Shown piece by piece: positions 22,491-35,300 of a stretch of DNA of 64,000 bases. The notes beneath the pieces were generated by a model that did not search any database, had not been told where the DNA came from, and saw only the letters and a program-made list of their open reading frames with translations. The translations under genes were made by a program, and so were the position numbers. The stretch's first letter is position 1. Every line of letters starts with the position of its first letter. This stretch comes from Epiperipatus broadwayi (Eukaryota > Onychophora > Udeonychophora > Euonychophora > Peripatidae), in the NCBI GenBank assembly GCA_028023455.1, contig JAQFVV010000018.1, forward strand, positions 5,977,800 to 6,041,799. Reading direction: 5' to 3'.

Positions 22491-25240
22491 AATCCAGTTT
22501 TTTAGGGTGATTATTTGCTATATATATATAAAATTTTACACAAACCATTTTCATGGTAGACCATTGTTATGCTGAGACATCTCAAATTAAGATTTTTTTT
22601 GGATGGTTAATTAAAAAATTCTTCAAATAATGAAAATATATTATAAAAAAATTAATCTCTGCTCTAAACAAATGTGTTTTTTTAGACAGTCTGCTGAATT
22701 TGATATTTTTACATGTTACTAGAATCTCATGGACAATCTGCATCTGAAACGGAACAGCTTGTAATTTATGTAATTGTGGCAATCATAATATTGAATCATA
22801 ATTAATGACTGTTTAGTCTATTCATTCATTGGCAATTAATAAATTTGTTTTTTGGCTGGCATCTCTTTAGATTTCTTTACAATGTGTTTGTAAATAGTTA
22901 GCTATCAAAAAAAAAAAAAAAACCATTGAGACTTAATTTTTTAATAATCATTCATTGGTGTTTTTTGCTGGCTAGGAAAAAATTATTTTGACACCAATCA
23001 CAATTGAAAAGTTTTTTTCTTTCTGTTATTATTATGTCAAGTTTGAGATTAATTAAAAAGTAATCTTCTCAAAATAATACAGCTAAATACATTTCAAAAG
23101 ATATTTAACACCTTTAAATTTTATCCTAAAAAAAAAAAGTCAATATTTTGGAAAATTCATAGTGAAGCAATCGCTAATAATGATCATATTATTGCCTTGT
23201 TGTAGCACTTTGTTACTTTATTCCTATTCCAATATGACAATCCAGATATATATTAGTTTACAGAAGTGATATGGGTTGAGTCAACAATGAAATCTAAAGA
23301 GGGTTCCAAGTGTCAGCATAAAGAAAATTAAAAAAGGAATAGTTTCCTCTTACCAAATTAAGAAAATTAAAATGTTTTTTTTTTTTTAAAAAAAAAAGTA
23401 ATGATAAAAGAGTCATTTTTGAGAGAGAATGTAATTTATTTAATTATATACTTTGTTTATAAATGTATCTAAAAGTTATAAGAAATGGAAGTGATTAATC
23501 TTAAGATAATCTAATGAAATGTATGATAATATATTTCTGGGTATGTAATCTATAATACACTTGATGTATATACTCATTTTTGTCTGTGTATAGAGATAAT
23601 ATAAATTAAAAATATTTACCTATTTTTTGAAGCATCCATTAAATGAAGTGACCAAATTGCAGTATCTATATTAATTACATATTTTTTTAGATAGATATTT
23701 TAAACATTTGTTTACTATAGCAACAGATGACTGAAATGTTATCATTTAAAAAAGGCCATAGATCAGGTGAATGTAAGTGGCCTTGTGTTATAGAAATGCT
23801 CATTTAAAATATTGATTGTTAGATTACTGCTTTACTTAAAGGTCATGTAGGTTTTAAATCCTTTAAGGAAAAAAAAGTTGGACTGTTTTTATGTGATGTA
23901 AATTGTTAGTAGTTTTTGCACTTTTATTTCAAACTGAATTAGGTTTTTAAGAGTTATTGTCAACAAGGTGAAACATTAATTTTCTATTGAAAAAGTAATT
24001 GATGTACAGTTTAAATTTAGAATCTAACTAGTAATCCTATGATAAAAAATCTATAATATTCTTATTTACAGAATATAAAGACTAAAACATTAAATTATTT
24101 TAAAAATAAAAAAATCTTTTAGATTTTTGGTTTAATTGTCTATCAGTTTTGCTAATCACTCTATACTATTTTTTTTTTAATCTCACTATTTATTTAAGTT
24201 TTTTAAAACTATTTTTTATAATCATTTAATAGTTGTTTTTTTTTTTACAATTAACATATCCATCATCATAATTACTCCAATTTTTAGGGTAATTTTTTAA
24301 GAGGTCTATTTTTATCCACTTTTTAAGTTTTATCAATATCTCTAATCTTAACAATTCATATATTTGCTTTATTAAATCACATTCATAAGTTTCTCATAAT
24401 GTATAGTTAGGCATTACAATTATTTTAATTTTTTTTTAAATTTGTCCTGTGCAGTTTAATGCTGCATAGTTTGGGAGATTTAAGAACTAAAGAAAAATTC
24501 TTAGGTCAAATCTTTTATACTAATGCCTAAGGGTCAAATTGTCTCATTGAGCAAATAGCTATTTCATTAATTCATTTCAATAATTTTTAAATACATTTCT
24601 CATTATATGATGGATTGGGGGTGGGGAGCATTTTTTGTTAATAAATTAATTTTACATGCAATGAACTAAGAAATTACAGTGCTAATGTAGTGGTCAATCT
24701 ACTAGTTTTGCTAATTTATATATTACTTAACATTAAGTAAGAAAAAAAACTATAAAATACCAAATGTCCACATTTATTCTAGAATTAGATCTTCAAGAGT
24801 ATATTAAATAAAATCAATAATATATTCTATTTTGCATAAATATATTGATAACGGATATTCAAATCCAAAACAAATATCCACATTTATTTTTGAATTTATG
24901 ATATCCACATTTATTCTTGAATATATGATGACTATATTAAATATTGTTTGTTTTTCTTCAAAAACATTTTGTTCATGGAATACCTTTTGCTTTATTTTAT
25001 TTAATACACACTTTTTATTGCAAAATATATTATTTTCTTCAATTTATTTAATAAATATTTGTATCAATAAATTCCAGAATAAATGTGAGTATTGTATTTA
25101 TTTTAGATTTTCATTTTTATGTATATTTTATTTGTCACTGATGATTTTGTAAATAAATTATTTTGACTAAATATATTATTTTCTTGATTTCTTGTGGCAG
25201 TAAATACAATAATAAATACTGACATTCTATTTTTTATCAG
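22491..25240. other. A+T-rich intron, little recognised
   Basis: Low-complexity sequence with several long A and T runs. A weak tRNA-like B-box (GTAGGTTTTAAATCC, near 23847) preceded by CTGCTTTACTTAAAGGTC may mark an old SINE head, but no body is recognised. Open frames on both strands (for example 24832-25152) lack motifs and codon bias and are not called. Confidence 0.4.
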
Positions 25241-25320
25241 TTTTTTTTTTTTTTTTTTTGAAATTTTATTGGAAATCCTATGTAGTTCCATCAAGCAGGT
25301 AAATGGCACAAAATTCGCAG
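25241..25320 (-). repeat. Poly(A)-ended retroposed fragment, candidate
   Basis: On the minus strand a mixed-composition segment runs to AATAAA (complement at 25265-25270), five further bases and then 19 As (T19 at 25241-25259). This looks like the 3' end of a retroposed, polyadenylated transcript or a SINE tail. The upstream part, LLDGTT in one frame, is too short to identify. Confidence 0.35.
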
Positions 25321-25379
25321 CAAAATAGGTTGGAATATATTGTTGATATTTTTAAAAAATTTGTTTCATGAAAATAGTT

Positions 25380-28315
25380 TGTGTGTGTGCAACTTAATTG
25401 TGGTTATATAATATTTAACACCATGGGTTTTTTTTCATTAAAATATTAGTTTTCTTGAAGGCAGATTGAATGTGTGTGTGAATAAAAAAAAATTTTCTAA
25501 TAGATATTTACAATCATGACAGACAAAAATAAATCATGGCCCTTATTCCCAGGAGGATGTAAAGTCACCAGCCAATGTAGCACTTGGTGGCTGAAGACGA
25601 AAGGTCTAAGATCCTCTAATTGTGGATTCATGCTGTCAACTGATAATGACCTTTTATTTAGATACAACTGCAGATCATTTTCGAGTGAAGGAAGATTGTA
25701 AAAGAACTGTCTAAAATTAAATGGCACATTATTGGATTTTTTAAAAGTTTGAAGAGACAATTGAGTTAAAAAATGGACAAGTTCTGTACTACAAAGGCAT
25801 AAACATTGGAAGTACAAGTGGAGTAGGATTCATTATAAATAAAAAGTGGAAGAACAACATTGTGGAGATTGATGGTGTATTGAAGAGATTGGCAAGATTA
25901 GTTATTCAACTTAATAACAGATACCAAATGCAGATAATTCAGGTTTATGCCCCAACATAAGATGTAGGTGATGTTTATATGGATATACAAAAGGCTTTTA
26001 ATCAGACCAAACAAAAATTGTTATGGGAGATTTTAATCCTGGAATTGGTAAACATTTGAAAAATGAAAGTAACTGTAGGCAAATTTGGCTATGGTGATAG
26101 AAATGAGAGAGGACATAGATGTGAACTTTGTGGAAAACAAAAACTGTGTATTATAATTTTTTTTCTTTGGGAAAAATGCTAAAGGGATATGAACATGGAA
26201 ACATCCAAATGAAAGTATAGCAGAATTGGATTATAGTTTGACTAACAGGAAATATGTATTTCAAGATAATAATGTTTTTAATAAATTCAACATAAGAAGC
26301 AATCATCGATTAGTGAGATGTAAGATATGTATTAATACAAAACTATAGAGATCGAAATTATTAAGAAAAACAATATTCACAGTTATTACTCCTAATCTTT
26401 AGAAACATTCTAATGAATTTAAATTAGAACTTTCAAATCATTTTCAAACATTAACAGATTTTGAACGAGATTCAGATTTGAATGAAATCAATAGGAAGAT
26501 ACCTGATACACTTTTAAAAATTGTGACAAAGATAATTGAAACAAAAAAGCAGCAATTAACCTGTAAAATTTTTGCTGAGATAAGAGAATGAATATGAAAA
26601 TATATAAAAATGATGCATTAAGAAGGAATGAATATCTGGAATTTTGTAAAATGCTACAGAAAAGAGTTAATAATGATATAAGTACAGTATAATTGTGAAT
26701 TAGCAAGGAAAGTTATAGAAGTGAATAAAATTCTCAAGAATGTAAAACAATATCTTAGTATTGATTGAAAACATTTCTACAATAAAAAAAATTGGGACTA
26801 TTAATAAAAAGAGTCATGAAATGTGTAGAAGATGGCAATAAAGAACAAAAAATTTATCTCCTATTACTAATTACTCTAATATTCTGATTTGCGAGGATTT
26901 TAATTAAAGAAATGAGACATGCAATTAAATCTATGAAGAAGGGAAAAACTCCAGGTAATGATGGAATTATAATCGATATCTTAAAAGAAGCAATACTAAA
27001 TACCTGAATGATAAAGATGTACCAGATGATTGGAAGAATGCAGTATTAATATTTTAAAAAGGGTGATGTTAGAAATTACAAATCTATCAATCTTTTATCA
27101 GTTTTATAGCAAAATTTTTACCAAGATAATTACAACTTGCCTACAGAGAACTTTGGATTTCAATTTCAACCAACCAAAAGAACAAGCTGGACTTAAAAGT
27201 GTTTTTAGTACAGTGGATCATATCCAAGTATTGAGAAGTTATAGAAAGGACTAATGAATATGAGTTGCCATTATACTTTGGATTTGTAGATTACGAAAAG
27301 GCATTTGATTCTATAAGCATTCCTTCAGTGATCAAAGCATTGGATTATCAAGATATAGATCCTGGATATTATCATATTCTGAAGAATATTTATAAAAATG
27401 CAACAACAGCAATTAGATTACATACATAATGATACTAGGAAGAATAACATTGAAATGGGTGTAAAACAGTGGATTCGATATCTTCAAAACTTTTTATAGC
27501 TATTTTGCAAGAAGTATTTTGTGGATTAAGATGGGAAGCCAAGGAATTAAAAGTAAATGAAGATTATTTAAATCATTTTGCAGATGATGTAATTGTTTTT
27601 GCAAATAATGATTTAGAGCTTGATAAAATGTTGCAAAAGTTATCAGATGAAAGTAAAGAAACTAGGACTAAAGGTAACTGTTAAAAAAAACTAAAGTAAT
27701 GTTCAATGTATTTTCTTGAAAGAAGAAAATAAAGATTGATAATGTTAATTTAGAAGTTAACAACAACAAATATTTTGGTGAGATTATTATTATTATAGAT
27801 GGAAATATAATGTATGAAATTAATCATGGAATTAAACTTGGTTGGAATGCTTTTCGTAGAAATAACTTAATATTAAAAAGAAATATGCTTATGTGTTTGA
27901 AAAGGAAGGTATTTAATAAATGTATTTACCAGTATTTCCTTATGGAACTGAGATTTGGACACTTAATAGAAGAGTAGTGCAGAGACTTCAGACTATTCAT
28001 TGAATAATGAGAAATGCATGTTAAGAATAACACAAAGAGATTGAAAATGAAATATGTGGGTGAGAGAACAAATGGGTATTACTGACATTTAAAGAATTAA
28101 AAGACAAGGTAAATAGAGGTGGAGTGGTTATTTTGCTAGTAGCTGAGATTCCTAGAAAATGTAAAAGACCTAATAAAAAGACTACTTGTGATGCCGGAAG
28201 TGTGCTAGGATGATGTACTGAAGAGAGGCTAGGGATTGGAGAAGGTGGATAGAATTTGGAGAGACCATCCTGCAGTGGATTAATAATGGTTGAAGATGAT
28301 AACTCAATTTCTACA
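25380..28315 (+). mobile_element. RTE-type LINE, full-length-like but dead (plus strand)
   Basis: Decayed RTE-clade (BovB-like) retrotransposon. A conserved 5' region around 25500-25700 (ACAATCATGACAGACAAAAA...) is shared with the minus-strand copy. The endonuclease follows: GVGFIIN (~25826), GDFNPGIG (~26022), AELDYSLTNRKYVF (~26225) and SNHRLVRCKI (~26300). RT blocks are KGKTPGNDGIIIDILKEA (~26940), a STVDHIQVLRS block (~27207), FVDYEKAFDS (motif A, ~27277) and FADDVIVFANN (catalytic motif C, ~27578). The C-terminal tail includes IKLGWNAFRRNNLILKR and LKRKVFNKCIYQYF. It ends near CAGTGGATTAATAATGGTTG (28273) and a GATGAT-type tail, the usual RTE ending. There are many stops and frameshifts. 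In its minus-strand partner at 32390-36050 the order is mirrored. Confidence 0.85.
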
Positions 28316-29934
28316 ATCACTTACTTACTTATTTTTAGAGACATATATTCAATATTTATATTTTCTTACTTACCATAATCTCTATTAAAATAGCTAAAGT
28401 TGTGTATTCATGAAAACCAACCTGTCTGTTCAACCTCATTAGCATATGCCACAAAATTTATATAATTTGTATTGCTTATACAATTATCAAGTATGTATAT
28501 ACAAACATTTTAATGTCCATTCTTGATACTATTTCCAAATGTTACATATAGTCTTTTTTCATAATCAAAGTACTCCAAATACTACAATAAATGAAAAATT
28601 GTTTTGGTTACATTATATTTAATCTTTTATAACTTTGTTATCATAATATCAAAACCTTTATTTATAGATATATTTTTAACTTCAAACCCTGTCTATTTTA
28701 TATTTTTTAAACTTAGCTTTTTATCTGTTTGTGAACTGAAACATGGTCATCACATCACCCCTCTCATGAAACTTTTTTTTTCAACTGATTTTGTTTTTAG
28801 TTATTTTTCAATTTTCATGCTAGGCTGATGCAACATTTTTTTCATTCTTACAAGCTGGTATCTCTATCTTACTTCATTCTGATTCTTCCTAAACTTTTAT
28901 AAATGACAACACTGCATCTATATAAATAGTAAGATGTAAAAATTGAATCAATCTCATAGTCTTAGCTGCTTTCTTATCCAAACATATTAATTCTGCTCTG
29001 CCAATATCTAGCAAGTGCTTTCCATTTTCACAAAAATCTCACCATTAATGAAATGACAAGGCAGCGCCTTATATCTACATGAGGTTTGCATTTTTTCTTA
29101 TTTCAAAAATTGTAAGACGTAAGAGTTGATTTAACTTCCCAGTCTTAGCTGCTTTATTGTCAAACATCTCTGATATAACAAGAAAAGTATGGGTGATTCT
29201 ATCAATCTCTCCAATCTTTGGTTATTTTCATGTTGACAATACCAGCATATGCATCCTTCAACAATTTATTTTTCTCAGAATTGTTAATCTACACTATAGT
29301 AGCAATCACAGGCTTCCACTGTTGCTAGCTGGAACATTTACATTTGGAAAATGAAAATTGTATTAGAAGTTTTGACTGATATCACAAGTTTTATAAACTA
29401 GGTGTTATTCGACAGCTGTGATTAAATGACTTCAGGAATTCCCCATTGTTGCTTTATTTTCCAAAGAGTGAGCCATTCTTTATGGTTGTTTTATAACCAT
29501 CAATAGATAAAAGCTTCAAACACTCATTACTATCATACAAAATTTATTTCCTACATTGACCTTTGAAGTTTACATCACAACCCTCTTTATTTTTTCAAGA
29601 CTCTCCTACAACAAAAATATCTTATTTCATCACATTATTCCTCCCCCCTTAATTTTTGGCAATTACCCAAATCCATGTTAATTTTCCATATAAATCCATT
29701 TCCATGGTTAAGGTTAATTTTATGTTTTATAGTTTTTTTTTTAAATTTAAACTTGACTTTGCTTGTTTACAATAGACAATTGATAAATCTTTTATATTGC
29801 TGTATACTAAGTAATTACTACAATCATTTCATATCTTTTCATCTCTGGGCTTATTTCTTTTTCCTTTTTTATATTTATCTTTTTTTACTCTTTGTAATCT
29901 TGGAACAAATTTGTATTAAACCACTAAAAATCAC
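28316..29934. other. Intron with a diverged ~183-bp direct repeat
   Basis: Segments starting near 28929 and 29112 share GTAAGAYGTAARARTTGA and CAGTCTTAGCTGCTTT-type boxes, an offset of about 183 bp. The remainder is T-rich without recognised coding. Open frames at 28604 and 29675 are hydrophobic, low-complexity by-products of T-richness. Confidence 0.45.
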
Positions 29935-30200
29935 ATGATTACCATTTACCATGCTTACACTAGCTGTTAAAATGGTGACAAACTCTCCATACAGTAGTGG
30001 TGCTCAGTACAAGACATAGTAATAATGGATGCAAGATTTGTGCATAAAATCCTTATCTAGTGTCTGCTCATCCAGTATCTCCAGAGTAGTTTCTTACTTG
30101 TGGCTTTTATCTGTGAGAAGCCTTGGATCACAGAGCACTGCACCTAGATCTTAGGATCTAATGCAACCTATTAGCAATCACCTTTTACCTTTTTAGTTTA
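29935..30200 (-). repeat. B repeat, copy B2
   Basis: Reverse orientation of family B with all boxes: ACTCTCCATACAGTAGTG, TGCATAAAATCC, TCCAGTATCTCCAGA, TGCACCTAGATCTTAGGATC, ACCTTTTACC. Full length. Confidence 0.8.
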
Positions 30201-30337
30201 CTATAACACTATGAGTCCAAAATGAAAACAATTGTTTTCAATCCATACTCATTCACTTGTATAGCAATATAGATCTGAACCCAGTTTAATATTTAAGCAT
30301 TTTTGACTCAACTTTGTAGTTAATTAAAAAATAAAAA

Positions 30338-30605
30338 TGGCTACTGGAAGGTTGCATTAAGTTGTAAGATTTAGGTGCAGTGAATTCAGATCCAAACCTC
30401 CTCATTGATAAAAGCCACAAGTAAGGAACTAGTCTGGGAATATTGGGTGAATAGGAACAGGATAGGGATTTTATGCACAAGCCTTCTTGCATCCATTGAT
30501 TACTATAATTTGCACTGGGTAGCACTACTATATTCAGAGTTTGTTACTGTTTTAACAACTTGTGTAAGCATGGGCAATGGTTGATCATGTGATGTTAAGT
30601 GGATT
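30338..30605 (+). repeat. B repeat, copy B3
   Basis: Full-length forward copy: ATGGCTACTGGAAGGTTGC, AAGATTTAGGTGCAG, ACTAGTCTGGGAATATTGG, TTTTATGCACAAGC, AGCACTACTATATTCAGAG, GATCATGTGATG. The minus-strand open frame at 30286-30525 is a shadow. Confidence 0.8.
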
Positions 30606-30772
30606 AATACAATTCCTGTCCATGGGATGATGGTGGCTATGGTTATTAAAGAATTAAAGACATCAAGTTCTGAACTGGTTTAAATATATATGACTATTAA
30701 GTGAATAAATAAGGATTGAAACCATTTGTTTTTATTTTAGAATCATAGCTTTATTGTTAACTAAAAAGATAA

Positions 30773-31005
30773 AAAGGTGGCTGCTGGAGGATTGCATTAG
30801 ATCCTAAGATCTAGGTATAATCCTCTCAGATTTAAGGCTCCTCATGTATGAATGCTGTAAGCTAGAAAATAGTCTCGGGACATAGAATGAGTAGGCACTA
30901 AATAGGGATATTATGCACAGACTTTACCTTCATTGATTACTATGGCTTGCACTGGATGGCACTACTGTATGAAGAGTTTTTTGTTTTAACAAATTTGTAT
31001 TTGGT
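30773..31005 (+). repeat. B repeat, copy B4 (3'-truncated)
   Basis: Forward copy with AAAGGTGGCTGCTGGAGG, TCCTAAGATCTAGGTATA and GGCACTACTGTATGAAGAG. It loses the terminal GGTGATCATG box and runs into the flank of the ubiquitin-like pseudogene. Confidence 0.75.
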
Positions 31006-31099
31006 CCTTACAAAGTTTGTAAGTGCATTAATGCTTGCAACTTTTTTTTTACTATGATGTCAGCATTAATTTTTAACTCATTAGTCTTACTATTTATCA

Positions 31100-31381
31100 A
31101 CTTTATAGCTTCTATTTCTCTGAGGTATAATATTAATTTTTAAAAATATAACTATTTTTGTTATATTCAGATAAGTTTTTATCATTTAGTAATTGTTTGT
31201 TTTTAAAAACTAAACATTGTTGTCTAGGAGTAATGTTTTCTTCTTCAATTTGAACTTTCACTTCAGTTATTGTTGTACTTGACTCACTTCTCAAAATGAT
31301 AGTGTTTCCTTCAAGATTTTCATAGACATCTGATAAGAATGATTTTCCATCACAAGCTTCTTTCAGTCTTGAGTGGCTCAA
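31100..31381 (-). pseudogene. Ubiquitin-like domain pseudogene
   Basis: A minus-strand frame whose second part aligns along most of ubiquitin: LEGNTIILRSESSTTI, then VKVQIEEE, then TPRQQCLVFKNKQL and LSEYN, equivalent to the ubiquitin segments around T7-K11, K27-K33, P37-L50 and L56-N60. The usual C-terminal LRLRGG is absent in frame; a -1 shift near 31140 reads LILYLRE, a decayed version of the tail. The N-terminal 19 residues of the frame (MSHSRLKEACDG...) are not ubiquitin, so this was a fusion protein or a chimeric retrocopy. Mixed-composition coding-like sequence continues upstream to about 31620 with frameshifts (VWAIFHECTGKDVW), which I do not recognise. Not functional as a conjugated ubiquitin. 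Confidence 0.7.
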
Positions 31382-31639
31382 CTTGATAGGCTTTTTTAAT
31401 ATTGTATATTTATTTGAGATTCTTTCACGAAGTCTATATCAATTTTACATTCATTAATGTTATTACCATTTAGCTTCTCCACTCTTTTTCTTCATTTTTG
31501 GATTGTTCAGTCATAATATCTTTTTTTGAAATATTTTTCTCATTCCTTTTATGACACTTGCCCATACATCTTTTCCTGTGCATTCATGAAAGATTGCCCA
31601 CACACTGCAAAATTTATCAAAAAGAGATGAAGATATGAT

Positions 31640-32389
31640 CAGTATAGAGAAAAATAAAAATAATCCAGCTTAATTGGCTACTTGCTGGCTAGCAAATGTA
31701 GTGGCAGGAGGTCGCACTGCAAACTTGTAAGGTTATGTAATATTGTAACTAATTTTTCAAATTATTAGCCATTCTTTTGTGTACCAAATATAATGGGAAG
31801 CAGTCTGGGTAATTTAGATTCATATAAAGATATAAATCAGAAATGAGTATTTTACCATTCATTGGTTCATCAAATTTAAATAATTAAGACAGATTTACTT
31901 GACTCTTTTGTTAACTTCAGAATATTTAATTATAATACATTGTGTCATACATCTGATTTTTAAGTTTTTATTGATTATTAAACTAATTACTTTGTACTAT
32001 TAAGATTTATTCATCACATAGTTTATTAAAATATTTGGTTACATTTCCAAATGCATCATCTAATAGTAAAAATGCTGAAAGTGTATAATCTATGAAAAAT
32101 TTATTTGATTTTGTATTGAATCAAGGTAAAAGCTCTTCTGCAGATCTTAATTTACACCCTTCTATATTTCTATTAATTTTATCTGTATTGCTCCAAGTTC
32201 TAACTCACAGAAAGTGTAGATGCATATAATGGTTACACAATTTAATTTTTCTTAACTAATTAAATCTCGGGAAAAAAATATTTCTGTATCAAGAATCAAT
32301 AACATATTTATTAAAATAAGTAACAAAGAATATTCACATAAATATAATTATAGGGTTTGAGATGCACATCTGTCAAATATATATTTTTG
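31640..32389. other. Intron, nothing recognised
   Basis: A+T-rich with a short mixed stretch near 31680-31730 (GGCTACTTGCTGGCTAGC). No feature is supported. Confidence 0.4.
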
Positions 32390-35300
32390 ACATGTCACTA
32401 AATCTTTATCATCATCATCAGCCATTATCAATTCACTGCAGGATAAATGTCTTTCCAAGTTCAATTTATCTGATCTCTAGCCTCTTTTCTCCACTTCACG
32501 TCTGTACACTTTCTTATTTCAGCCATCCATCTCACATGTGGTTTCTTTCTGGGTCTTTTACAATCTCTTGGCATCCCATTTTAGATTTCAATTTTCCATC
32601 TGTTATCATCTCTTCTAGTAATATGTCCAGCCAACTCCATTTCAATCTTTTAATTCTTTCAACAATGTCAGTAAGTTTGTTCCCTTAACCATGAATTGGG
32701 TTTTCAATCTCTTCTTGTTATTCTTAACATGCATATCTCTTTACTTCTATGAGTGGTCTGAAGTCTTCTTATTTTCTATTAAGTGTCCAAGTCTCAGATC
32801 CATAAGGAAGAACTAGTGAAACATATTTATTAAAAACCTTTCTCTTCAAATACAGGCATATTTCTTTTTATAATATTAAGTTATTTCTACCAAAAGAACT
32901 CCAACCAATTTTAATTTCATCCATTATGTTTCCATCTGTAGTAATAATCTAATCAAGGTATTTGTAGTTGTTAACTTCTTCTAACACATCATAATCAATC
33001 TTTATTTTCATATTTTGAGAAAATCCATTGATCATTACTTTAGTCTTTTTGACTGTTATCTTTAGTCCTATTTTTCTACTTTCATCTGATAACTCTTGCA
33101 CCATTTCCTGCAACTCTAAAGCATTATTTGCAAAAACAACTTCATCATCTGCAAAATCTCAATGACTTAAATAATCTCCATTTACTTTCACTCCTTTAGC
33201 TTCCCATTTTAATCCACAAAATACTTCTTGCAGCATTACTGTAAAAAGTTTTGGAGATATGGAGTGACCTTGTCTTGCGCCATTCTCAATGTTGACTTTC
33301 CTAGTATCATTATGTAATATAATTGTTGCTGTTGCATTTTTATAAATATTCTTCAGAATATGACAATATCCTGGATCTATACCTTGATGATAGAATGCTT
33401 TAATCGCTGAAGAAATGCTTATAGAATCAAATGTCTTTTCATAATCTACAAATCCAAAGCATTATGGCAACTCATATTCATTTGTCCTTTCTATAACTTC
33501 TCTTAATACCGGGATATGATCTACTGTACTAAAACCACTTTTAAATCCAGCTTGTTCTCTTGGTTGGTGGAAATCCAAGATTTTCTGTAGACGAGTTATA
33601 ATTATCTTGATAAAAATTTTGTATAAAACTGATAAAAGGCTGATAGGTCTATAATTTCTAATATCTTCTTTATCACCTTTTTAAAATATTAATATTGCAT
33701 TCTTCCAATCATCTAGTACATCTTTATCATTTAGATGTTTGGTATATAACTTTGCTAAAAAAAATTCTATTTCTTTACCTGCTTCTTTTAATATATCAAT
33801 TATAATTTCATCATTACCTGGAGCCTTTCCTCTCTTCATAAATTTAATTTCATGTCTCACTTTTTCATTTAAAATTCTGGGCAATTCGGAAGATATATAG
33901 GAGGTACTTGTTCTTTATTACTATATAATTGTTGATAGAAATCTTCTACCCATATCATAATGTCATCTCTCTTTTTAGTAATAATTCCATCTTTTTTTTA
34001 TTGCAGATATAAATTTCCTACCAATACCAAAATGTTGTTTTACACTCTTGAGACTTTTATTTTCTTCTACAGCTTTCCTTGCCAGTTCACAGTTATACTT
34101 TCTTATATCATTTTCAACTCTTTTCTGCATCATTTTATAAAATTCAAGATATTCAATCCTTTTTAATGCATCATTTTTGTATATTTCATATTCCTTTTCA
34201 AATTCTCTGGTCTCTGTAGAAATTTTATTGGCAAAATGCAGCTTTTTTTTAATCAGCTATCTATTGCAGTTTTTAAAAGTGTATTAGTTATTTTCCTACT
34301 AATTTTATTCAAATCTGAATCATATTCAAAATCTACTAATACTTGAAACTGATTTATAAATTCTAATTTAAATGCATTAGATTGTTTCTGAAGATTAGTA
34401 ATATCGACTGTAAATATTGTTTTTCTTAATAATTTTTTATCTCTCTAGTTTTGCAGTAACACATATCTTATATCTTACTAATCGATGATCACTTTACAAT
34501 CATGAAATATGAATTTTGTGTTAGTCAAAATATAATCCAATTCTGCTGTACCTTCATTTGGATGCTTCCATGTCCATTTCCTTTCAACATTTTTTTAAAA
34601 AAAATGAATTTATAATATAAAGTTTTTCTTTTTCTGTAAACTCCACGAGTCTATGTTCTCTCTTATTTTTATTACCATAGCTACATTTAGCTACAGCATC
34701 ATCTGTCATTTGTTTACCAATTCTAGCATTGTCTTTCATAACAATTTTAAAATGTTTAGTCTGATTAAAAGCCTTTTGTACATCTATATAAAAATCTTCT
34801 ACTACGGGCATAAACCTGAATTATCTGTATTTGGTATTTACTATTAAGTTGAATAATTAATCTTACCATCCTGTTTGATATGCCATCAATCTCCACAATA
34901 TTGTTTTCCACATTTTATTTATAATGAATCCTACTTCACTTGTATTTCCAATATTTGTGCCTTTGCAATAGAGTACCTGTCCATTTTTTAAATCAGTTGT
35001 TTCTTCATATTTTCTTCTAACTTCACAAAGTTTAATAATGTTCCCATTTAATATGACAGTTCTTCTTCTAATTCTTGCAATCTTCCTTCATTTTAAAGTG
35101 ATCAGCAGTTGTAAGTACCTAAATAAAAAGTCATCATCTAATGGCAACCTGAGTTCGCAATCAGCATATTCTTAGTACCCTCTGCTTTCAGCTACTAACT
35201 GCTGCCTTGACTGGTGACTTTACAACCTCCTGGGAATAAGGGCCATAATTTATTTTTGTCTGTCATGATTGTATACATTTATTAGAAACAAATTTTTCAT

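Noticed and set aside
28021-28320. 99-residue minus-strand open frame
   Set aside because: Shadow of the RTE C-terminal region on the plus strand, where known RTE motifs are found.
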